64,000 nucleotides of DNA, taken from NCBI RefSeq assembly GCF_030690045.1, contig NZ_JAUYHK010000016.1, forward strand, positions 248,001-312,000, in the 5' to 3' direction. Below the pieces are notes generated by a model. That model saw only the letters and a list, made by a program, of their open reading frames with translations. It ran no database searches and had not been told where the DNA came from. Within the stretch, counting starts at the first letter, position 1. Every line of letters starts with the position of its first letter. The position numbers and the translations under genes were made by a program. Of this stretch, positions 35,102 to 42,156 are shown piece by piece. The stretch is from Thalassospira sp. (lineage in GTDB: Bacteria; Pseudomonadota; Alphaproteobacteria; Rhodospirillales; Thalassospiraceae).

Positions 35102-35659
35102 TTAGCTCTTTATCTTTCCATCCACCCCGTCATACGCCGCCACCACCCGAAAATCCGGCCCGTCCATCCCCGCATGGGATTGATACAGACAAAAACGGTC
35201 CACCGTGAAAATCCGGCTGGTCAGGTCGGCATGATCGGCGATCATTTGTTCGATGCGGCGGCGATCAGCATCGCGGTTGCGGGCCAGTGTGATGTGCGGT
35301 TTGAAATGGCGCAGTTCAAGTTCCGGCCCGCCTTCCATCGCCAGCAGGGTATTTTCCACCCGTCGCGCCAAGGCATCCAGTTCCGGCTGAGGCCGGACGC
35401 CCGCCCAGAAAATGCGCAATTTGCGGGCCGATGCAAACATGCCAAGGCCGCAAATTTGCAAATCGAACGGCGCAAAATCCACCGCCGAGAGGGCGCGGTC
35501 AATCTCGTGGGCCAGCACCGGCGGGACTTCGCCAATGAATTTCAGGGTGACATGCATGTTGTGCGGCGTTTGCGCATCCAGCCCCTTTATCCCGCGGGCC
35601 AGCGGATATAATCCTGCAGTAATATCATCGGGAATTTCAATGCCGACGAATAACCGCAT
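35102..35659 (-). CDS. thpR: RNA 2',3'-cyclic phosphodiesterase
   Basis: 185 residues of the 2H phosphoesterase superfamily. Two HxTx catalytic motifs are visible: HVTLKFIGEV (about residue 40) and HITLARNRD (about 127). The N-terminus MRLFVGIEIPDD is the ThpR signature. It hydrolyses 2',3'-cyclic phosphates on RNA ends and can ligate tRNA halves in vitro. It is 28 bp downstream of the pirin gene, on the same strand. Sequence is intact up to its stop, 13 bp from the regulator remnant. Confidence 0.93.
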   Translation of the reverse strand: MRLFVGIEIPDDITAGLYPLARGIKGLDAQTPHNMHVTLKFIGEVPPVLAHEIDRALSAVDFAPFDLQICGLGMFASARKLRIFWAGVRPQPELDALARRVENTLLAMEGGPELELRHFKPHITLARNRDADRRRIEQMIADHADLTSRIFTVDRFCLYQSHAGMDGPDFRVVAAYDGVDGKIKS

Positions 35660-35687
35660 GGCATCACCTGTTTGTCTTTGGGTATAT

Positions 35688-36548
35688 TCAGCGCGGACCG
35701 GGTAGCGGGATCACATCATCTTCGCCCGGCACCGGGTCAAACCGACCCCGCAACCAGTCTTCCTTGGCCTGCTCGATCCGGGCCTTGTCGCTGGCGACAA
35801 AATTCCACCAGATATGACGATGGCCAAGCGGCATCCCGCCCAGAAGCATCACCCGGCACGGTGTTTCCGCCACGATATCGGGGATTTCTTCGGGCGCGAC
35901 ATAGATAAAGGCAAACGGATCATGAGGGATGCCATCAACACGCAGTCGGCCTTCGATCACATAAAGGGCGGCTTGCTGATTCTCGCCGGGCAGCAACAAT
36001 TGCGCCCCTTCATCCATATGCACATCCAGATAAAACAGTTTTGATTTCACCGGCACCGGCGCGGTTTTGCCAAAAGCCGTACCCGCAATCAGACGCATAT
36101 GAAGACCTGCCTCGTCAATCAGAGGCAAATCATCCCGGGGGATATGGTAAAAATCCGGGTCGCTGTCCTCGGCATCTTCGGGCAGGGCGACCCATAATTG
36201 CAAGCCATGCAGGCTATGATCCGATTGCCGGACTTCGGGTGTTTCGCGTTCGGAATGTACAATCCCACGCCCGGCATTCATCCAGTTAAGGTCGCCCGGC
36301 CGGATTTCAAGATGATTGGCCAGACTGTCATGATGCAGGATCGCCCCGTCAAACAGATAAGTCACGGTCGCAAGACCGATATGGGGATGCGGGGCGACAT
36401 CAATGCCATCCCCAGCCGCAAACCGCGCCGGGCCCATATGATCAAAAAACACAAACGGCCCCACTGCCCGCACATCACGATGCGGGATGAAACGGCACAC
36501 AGTCATGTTCCCAAGATCAGTTTCCTTGCCTGTCAGGATCGTTACCAT
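35688..36548 (-). CDS. Pirin family protein
   Basis: 286 residues from the ATG at 36548, with AGGAG eight bases upstream. Bicupin: N-terminal cupin with RFIPHRDVRAVGPFVFFDHM, then HPHIGLATVTYLFDGAILHH, where His-His-Glu/His ligands for iron or nickel lie; C-terminal cupin from about 170. Pirins are variously quercetinases, redox sensors or regulators. Starts 35 bp after tas, so likely co-transcribed with it and with thpR. Confidence 0.9.
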   Translation of the reverse strand: MVTILTGKETDLGNMTVCRFIPHRDVRAVGPFVFFDHMGPARFAAGDGIDVAPHPHIGLATVTYLFDGAILHHDSLANHLEIRPGDLNWMNAGRGIVHSERETPEVRQSDHSLHGLQLWVALPEDAEDSDPDFYHIPRDDLPLIDEAGLHMRLIAGTAFGKTAPVPVKSKLFYLDVHMDEGAQLLLPGENQQAALYVIEGRLRVDGIPHDPFAFIYVAPEEIPDIVAETPCRVMLLGGMPLGHRHIWWNFVASDKARIEQAKEDWLRGRFDPVPGEDDVIPLPGPR

Positions 36549-36583
36549 GCGCCGTCTCCTTTTCTTAAACGCCCGCCCGACCC

Positions 36584-37624
36584 TTAGGGGCAGGGGTTGG
36601 GCCACAAAGTCTGAATCGATTCAATTCCGGCCAGAACATCATCATCAAGTTTGATTTTGGCCGAACCGATATTGCTTTCAAGCTGCGCCATCGAGGTTGC
36701 CCCGATGATATTGGCCGTCAGGAACGGGCGGGAATTGACATAGGCCAGCGCCATTTGTGCCGGGTCCAAGCCGTGATCGCGGGCCAGTTTAACATAGGCT
36801 TCGGTCGCCTTGACGCCATTTTCAGTCAGATACCGCCCGAAATATTGCGGCCATTTGGTGACCCGTGTGCCTTCCGGTTTTGCCCCGCCCAGATATTTGC
36901 CCGACAACGCCCCGCCGCCCAGCGGCGAATAGGCCAGAAGCCCGGCATCCTCGCGGATCGAACATTCCGCAAGGCCAACTTCATAGGTACGGTTCAGCAA
37001 TCCATACGGATTTTGAACCGATACAACCCGCGGACCACCGGACTTTTCCGCGCACGCCAGGAATTTCATCAATCCCCACGGCGTTTCATTGGACAGGCCA
37101 ACATGGCGCACCTTGCCCGCCTTCACAATTTCATCAAGAGCGGCAAGACTTTCTTCAATCGGGGTGAAATCCTCGTCCGTCTCGTGCTGATATCCCAGTT
37201 TGCCAAAGAAATTGGCGTTGCGGTCGGGCCAGTGCAATTGATACAGATCGAGATAATCGGTTTTAAGACGTTTCAGCGACCCGTCAATGGCCTCAAAAAT
37301 TTGGGCGCGTGTCAAACGCGGCCCGCCCCGGACATAGGCAAAACGATCCGCCGGGCCAACGATTTTGCTGGCAATCACCAGATCATCGCGACGCCCGCGT
37401 TTTTCCAGCCAGTTGCCGATGATGGTTTCGGTTCGGGTAAAGGTTTCTTCCATCGCCGGGACCGGATACATTTCGGCGGTATCGATAAAATTGACCTCAT
37501 GCGCGGTGGCGTAATCAAGCTGTTCAAAGGCTTCGGCCTCGGTGTTTTGCTGGCCCCATGTCATGGTGCCAAGACAAATCACACTGACATTGATGTCGGT
37601 GCGGCCCAAACGACGATATTCCAT
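36584..37624 (-). CDS. tas: NADP(H)-dependent aldo/keto reductase, Tas-like
   Basis: 346 residues. TIM-barrel aldo/keto reductase with the catalytic tetrad visible as FIDTAEMYPVP (Asp, Tyr), VIASKIVGP (Lys) and LYQLHWPDRN (His). The start MEYRRLGRTDINVSVICLGT and the insertion after the first helices match E. coli Tas, an NADP-linked reductase of uncertain substrate able to suppress tyrosine starvation. It lies upstream of pirin. A 135-bp gap with no clear terminator separates it from the FIST gene. Confidence 0.9.
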   Translation of the reverse strand: MEYRRLGRTDINVSVICLGTMTWGQQNTEAEAFEQLDYATAHEVNFIDTAEMYPVPAMEETFTRTETIIGNWLEKRGRRDDLVIASKIVGPADRFAYVRGGPRLTRAQIFEAIDGSLKRLKTDYLDLYQLHWPDRNANFFGKLGYQHETDEDFTPIEESLAALDEIVKAGKVRHVGLSNETPWGLMKFLACAEKSGGPRVVSVQNPYGLLNRTYEVGLAECSIREDAGLLAYSPLGGGALSGKYLGGAKPEGTRVTKWPQYFGRYLTENGVKATEAYVKLARDHGLDPAQMALAYVNSRPFLTANIIGATSMAQLESNIGSAKIKLDDDVLAGIESIQTLWPNPCP

Positions 37625-37759
37625 ACAACAATCCCCTTTTTACCCACATTGCGACGCGGGCTGAATTAGAACTGGTCTGAATATATCGCGATGCGGCGAC
37701 AATGAAACTACCGGGGCGATATTTTATGTAATTTCATGCAAATACCCCGCCCGGATGTG

Positions 37760-38887
37760 TCAGACAAACAGGGTCAAAACCCCGGTATAATTATAGAAAC
37801 GGTCGTTGCAGACCTCGCCATTGCCATAAAATCCGGTCAGCGGTAAATCGCCCAGTTCTTCGCGGATGATCATCATTTCACGGTTTTCGGTACCAAACAG
37901 ATGCGGCCCCCGCGCCACACAACTGCAATAAATCGCCCCGCGTGGCTTGCCGGGCAACCGGCGTTGCACATCCCCCAACATGCGACGCAAATCCTGTTCG
38001 GCGGCGGCGGCATCGCGGCGGACAAAGCGGATTGTATCGCCCAGACGAAATTCACCGCTGACCGCCATCAGATTGTTTTGCGGATCGATCCCCATCAGGT
38101 TGCGCACCACAAAATCGCCGGTATCGGACCCCGGAATCATAAAGGCGACATGATAACGCCCGGTGGCAATCGCTTGCCCGCCGCCATCGCGTTCCAGTTC
38201 CTCACGGAAGACTTCCAAAGCTGGTCGATCATCAATCATCGATATAATGCCGCCGCGTCCTTCGGTAATCCGGTGGATCGGCCCGATGGGCGTGCAAGCC
38301 TGGCTCAACCCGACCTGAACCGCCACGTCGGATGCAAACAACACCCCCGAAAGGCCGCTATCGACTACCTTGTCGGCGATTTGCGGTGCCACCCGTTCAC
38401 CCGATGCCACACCGCCCACCAGATAGGTCGATCCGATCCGGGCAAGTTCCGGCAGGGTTTTTAACGCGCCAACCGCACCGGGATCACAATGCACCAGCCC
38501 GAAAACCGGCTGCAAGCGGGCGATGGCCGCCCGCATTTCAGGGGCATCAATGTCGTCTTCGCTTTGGAGCGGCTCAAATATATGGAACCGGTCGCGTGCC
38601 ATCGGTGCAATCAGCACAGATGCCGCAGGCACCCCGAAATAGGCCCGCCCCGATCCACACACCCCGACCCCGGATGCCCCGACCCAATGTTCCAGCCCAA
38701 GGCAGGACCGCAAGAAAGTCAGGATGCTGCCCAGATCATCGGCCAGCGGTTCGGACACATATAAAAAAGCCAGTGCGTGTGGCGGCACCGGCATATCCTG
38801 CAAACGATCGGCAAGTTCGGATGCGACCGCCGCCCAGTTTTCACCGCTGGCATGGGCCGATAAAAATTCTGTATCTCTGGACGTCAT
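37760..38887 (-). CDS. FIST-domain sensory protein
   Basis: 375 residues from the ATG at 38887. FIST N domain (PPHALAFLYVSEPLADDLGS; GASGVGVCGSGRAYFG) followed by FIST C (GLSQACTPIGPIHRITEGRG; AIYCSCVARGPHLFGTENREM, ending TGFYGNGEVCNDRFYNYTGV). FIST modules are found in signalling proteins and are proposed to bind small ligands such as amino acids. This is a stand-alone version: no kinase, cyclase or chemotaxis domain is attached. The neighbour is a J-domain protein on the same strand, 124 bp upstream. The output partner is unknown. Confidence 0.9.
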   Translation of the reverse strand: MTSRDTEFLSAHASGENWAAVASELADRLQDMPVPPHALAFLYVSEPLADDLGSILTFLRSCLGLEHWVGASGVGVCGSGRAYFGVPAASVLIAPMARDRFHIFEPLQSEDDIDAPEMRAAIARLQPVFGLVHCDPGAVGALKTLPELARIGSTYLVGGVASGERVAPQIADKVVDSGLSGVLFASDVAVQVGLSQACTPIGPIHRITEGRGGIISMIDDRPALEVFREELERDGGGQAIATGRYHVAFMIPGSDTGDFVVRNLMGIDPQNNLMAVSGEFRLGDTIRFVRRDAAAAEQDLRRMLGDVQRRLPGKPRGAIYCSCVARGPHLFGTENREMMIIREELGDLPLTGFYGNGEVCNDRFYNYTGVLTLFV

Positions 38888-39011
38888 GAAGTCTCCCGGA
38901 TGTCCTGCACCAAACCTGACTGCCATTCCGTCATGTCGGGTTTTTGGCGTTGCGGATCGTTGTGGACCATCTTAAGCATTGCCGGGCCTTTGCCTCAAGC
39001 CGTATCGCAGT

Positions 39012-39713
39012 TTACAAAATATGACGGCGCAACAAATCCATCGCGGCGTTTAGCTGTGTCATGCGCTGATGTGATCCGTAATTGCTGTCGGGATGATGGA
39101 TGGCGGCGAGAACGCGGTATTTCGTGCGGATCATTTTCATGTCGGGTCGGGCGCTGGGCGCAAATCCCATCACATGCAGGGCTTCGTTATAGGTTGTCAC
39201 CCCGCGATCCAGCGGATCGAATGACAGATTGTCAACGATCTGGCGCAATCTTTCCAGTTCCTCGCGCGATTGCAAAAGTTCGACCGGCGGTTCGGGCGGG
39301 CGGCTTTTAAGGTCACGGGCTTCTTGCAGGGCTTTTTGTTCGGCGGCCAGAATATCGGCACGTTCCACACGGATTTGCACCTGCCCCCCTTCAAAATCCA
39401 GCGCCATTTTCAGGGCTTTGCGCACGGTTATCACCGAATATCCCGGCGGCAGGCGCAATTGCAGGCGTGGCTTGCGCCGCCAGGGCCGTCCTTCGGCCGG
39501 GCCGGATTTCAGGACTATGGTTTCACGATCCCGGATACCGGGATCGCCGGGATCATCATAAGTATCAATCACGGATTGCGGCACAATCAACATGACCGAA
39601 CGCGCCAGATCGGCTGCATTGACCCCACGCCGTGCTGCCAGATCCAGCACCGCATCGCGAAAAACCGAGGCACAGGGAATGGTATAGGATTGTTTTACCG
39701 CACTGACCGTCAT
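39012..39713 (-). CDS. Protein with a degenerate C-terminal J domain
   Basis: 233 residues from the ATG at 39713. The C-terminal 65 residues read as a J domain: helix II KYRVLAAIHHPD, with the His-Pro-Asp tripeptide that activates DnaK, then NAAMDLLRRHIL. The N-terminal 150 residues (AVLDLAARRGVNAADLARSV; PRLQLRLPPGYSVITVRKAL) and a charged coiled stretch at about 105-165 have no family I know. This layout, with J at the end, resembles alphaproteobacterial co-chaperone-like proteins. It may recruit DnaK to a specific client. Confidence 0.75.
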   Translation of the reverse strand: MTVSAVKQSYTIPCASVFRDAVLDLAARRGVNAADLARSVMLIVPQSVIDTYDDPGDPGIRDRETIVLKSGPAEGRPWRRKPRLQLRLPPGYSVITVRKALKMALDFEGGQVQIRVERADILAAEQKALQEARDLKSRPPEPPVELLQSREELERLRQIVDNLSFDPLDRGVTTYNEALHVMGFAPSARPDMKMIRTKYRVLAAIHHPDSNYGSHQRMTQLNAAMDLLRRHIL

Positions 39714-40577
39714 GTTTTCCCCATCCCGAACCGTAAAGCCCACCCGTCCGGGCAGAAGATTACTCTAGCCACCCTTCCACTACCCTGCAACTGCGATTGT
39801 AGGCAAAAATGAATCGCTTGCGAGTCAATCCGGACTGATTTCCCGGCTCTTTTTCAATCTCCAGGAGAAATATCCTGGACACAACCAGTTGTTATTAAAT
39901 AATTTCTTTAAAGAAAGGCATATTTTATCTCTCCAATCGACGATGGCGATGTTTTCCAAGCACCTTCTTTCTTTTTTCCCGAACATCCCGACAAAAAAAC
40001 CTGAACGCCGCCTGACCACTGCAATCAACTTATTGTTTTAAAATGATTTTCAGAAGTTTCACTTGCCTTTAGACATATCGGAAGCATATCCGCCGAATTT
40101 GTTTCGATATGACTCCAAATTTCCGCATTTTGGGAAATTTTTAGCGATTTAATCCTCACTGCCCACACGTCATACGCGCCACTATCTACAAATGCAGTTG
40201 TTCAATGCGGTTTTGGAACACAGCCGAAAGTAAATGGAGTGTTAACACGGCACTAAACGGCCATTTATTGCTACTTTTAATAGATAATCATTATGTATTC
40301 TTGCAAAGAATAAGTTGCCGCATGACACGTATCATATTGTAATAAAATGATTTTATTAAAAAGTGACACCCTTAAAAAGAAACACCACTTGCCAATCACG
40401 CTTCGTTTCGATTTCGGTTTTATTTTTATCTACATATGTAGTTTTTTAGTGATTTGCACCCGAACTTTTTCAAAATTCCGCCCGGATAAACCTTTGCCGG
40501 ACAATGCAATTTCCCCCAAATGCAAGGAAGGTCGCCTTGTAGCGACCTTCGGCAGTGTCACGATCGTAAACAACCAC
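39714..40577. other. AT-rich, gene-free stretch
   Basis: About 860 bp clearly richer in A/T than the rest of the window. Neither strand has an ORF with family features; open frames at 39825-40028 (minus) and 40347-40679 (plus) are composition artefacts, and the second runs into tesA. Small dyads are present: CCAGGA/TCCTGG (39861-39878), TAATAAAA-TGA-TTTTATTA (40340-40358) and CTACATATGTAG (40430-40441). A GATAATCATTAT string at 40283-40294 resembles the core of a Fur box. It may be a remnant of acquired DNA or a regulatory/nucleoid region. Confidence 0.6.
40527..40550. terminator. Hairpin past the tesA stop
   Basis: A 9-bp stem GAAGGTCGC/GCGACCTTC with a 6-base loop about 28 bp beyond the tesA stop. 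It lacks a strong T run, so it is a weak intrinsic terminator or a 3' stabilising hairpin. Confidence 0.5.
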
Positions 40578-41300
40578 TCAGGACGTGGTTTCAAGAACCC
40601 CGATCAAAGTTGGCAGCATTTTTTCAATGATCACCGCCACCCCGCCGGCATTGGGGTGCATACCGTCATCCTGATTTAACGCCCGATCGGCAGCCACCCC
40701 GTCCAGAAAAAACGGATAAAGCGGCACATCATGCTGTTGCGCCAGTTCCGGATAGATCGCGTTGAATTCTGCGCCATATTCGCGGCCCATATTGGGCGGC
40801 GCCATCATGCCCGCCAGCAAAACCGTCACATTGCGTTCTTTCAGGGTCCCGATGATACGGTCCAGATTGGCACGGGTTTGTGCCGGTTCAACACCGCGCA
40901 ACGCATCATTGGCCCCCAGTTCTACCACCACCAGATCGGGCGCATCGGCCAAGGCCCATTCCAGCCGCGCCAATCCTGCCGCGCTGGTATCGCCCGAAAC
41001 ACCGCTGTTGATTACCGTCACATCATGACCGGCGGCGGCAAGGGCAGCCTGAAGTTGCGGGGCAAAGCCTTCATCGTGCGGCAAGCCATAACCGGCAATC
41101 AGACTGTCGCCAAACAACAGAATTTTTGCCGGTTCCCCGGCCGCCTGCACCGGGCGGTTCGCACCGGCAAGCAGCCCCACAAGAGCCAGCATGGCGATAA
41201 AGGACGATAAAAATCGCGACCCCGACGTCATAACAGTGATCTTGTTAACAGCCAGGCCTTGCCGTGATCGTATCGGTGACACATTTCTGCGATTATTCAT
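40578..41300 (-). CDS. tesA: Arylesterase / thioesterase I, GDSL type
   Basis: 240 residues from the ATG at 41300, with GAGGA about six bases upstream. Signal peptide region FLSSFIAMLALVGLLAG ending near VQA, so periplasmic. SGNH hydrolase blocks: LLFGDSLIAGYG (Ser), a Gly in NSGVSGDT, GANDALRG (Asn) and DDGMHPNAGG (Asp and His). TesA hydrolyses acyl-CoA analogues, esters and lysophospholipids. It is divergent from ybbA-ybbP, a conserved pairing across proteobacteria that suggests a common cell-envelope function. Confidence 0.93.
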   Translation of the reverse strand: MNNRRNVSPIRSRQGLAVNKITVMTSGSRFLSSFIAMLALVGLLAGANRPVQAAGEPAKILLFGDSLIAGYGLPHDEGFAPQLQAALAAAGHDVTVINSGVSGDTSAAGLARLEWALADAPDLVVVELGANDALRGVEPAQTRANLDRIIGTLKERNVTVLLAGMMAPPNMGREYGAEFNAIYPELAQQHDVPLYPFFLDGVAADRALNQDDGMHPNAGGVAVIIEKMLPTLIGVLETTS

Positions 41301-41424
41301 CGACTTCCTCTTGCACTGCACAAAGCAGGATGATCAAGTTCTGAACCATCTGCATGGAATACCGTACAGATATTTATGTGATTTCATCGTAACCGCAATG
41401 GCGTAACCGGCACAGGAATGACTT

Positions 41425-42156
41425 ATGCGTGACCCCGAAACCAATCCGACCCCGCAATCTGGCGCGACCCCGACCCGGACCATTGATGTTCGGGACCTGA
41501 AACTGAGCCTCAAGGGACCGGCAGGGATCGTTGATATCCTCAAGGGGGTCAACATTCAGGTCAATGCGGGCGAAAGAGTCAGTCTGGTCGGCCCGTCCGG
41601 GTCTGGCAAAACATCGCTTTTGATGGTGATTGCCGGTCTGGAACAGGCCCAGCACGGCACAATCGAGGTATGCGGCAATGATTTGCGCGCCCTTGATGAA
41701 GACGGGCTGGCGCTGTATCGCCGCCATCATGTCGGCATTGTCTTTCAGGATTTTCATCTGGTGCCGACCATGAGTGCGCTGGAAAATGTCGCCCTGCCGA
41801 TGGAATTTGCCGGACGCAAGGATGCCTTTGCCCGCGCCGAAGAAGAATTAAAGGCAGTCGGCCTTGGTCATCGCATTGGCCATTATCCGGGACAATTGAG
41901 CGGCGGCGAACAACAGCGTGTTGCGCTGGCCCGTGCGCTGGCAACCGATCCGCAATTGCTGCTGGCTGATGAGCCGACCGGCAATCTGGATGGCGCCACA
42001 GGCGAAACGATTATTGAATTGTTGTTTAATCTGGCACGCAGCAAGGGATCAACCCTGTTGCTGATTACCCATGATCCTGAACTGGCGGCCCGGTGCGACC
42101 GGTCGATCATGCTGCGCGACGGGGAAATCGTTACGCATGAGGAATCAGCCGCATGA
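41425..42156 (+). CDS. ybbA: ABC transporter ATP-binding protein, YbbA/LolD type
   Basis: 243 residues. Complete ABC ATPase: Walker A GPSGSGKTS near residue 56, Q-loop VFQDFHLVPTMSALENV, signature LSGGEQQRVALARAL, Walker B LLADEPTGNLD and the switch His in LLITHDPEL. Belongs to the MacB/LolD group whose partner has an FtsX domain. The ATG at 41425 has AGGA upstream, and the ATGA at its end overlaps the start of ybbP. Confidence 0.94.
   Translation: MRDPETNPTPQSGATPTRTIDVRDLKLSLKGPAGIVDILKGVNIQVNAGERVSLVGPSGSGKTSLLMVIAGLEQAQHGTIEVCGNDLRALDEDGLALYRRHHVGIVFQDFHLVPTMSALENVALPMEFAGRKDAFARAEEELKAVGLGHRIGHYPGQLSGGEQQRVALARALATDPQLLLADEPTGNLDGATGETIIELLFNLARSKGSTLLLITHDPELAARCDRSIMLRDGEIVTHEESAA

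Noticed and set aside
39825-40028. 67-codon minus-strand frame in the AT-rich gap
   Set aside because: Composition of random AT-rich sequence, no start signal, no similarity to anything I know.
40347-40679. 110-codon plus-strand frame
   Set aside because: Begins inside an AT dyad and overlaps the 3' end of tesA on the other strand.
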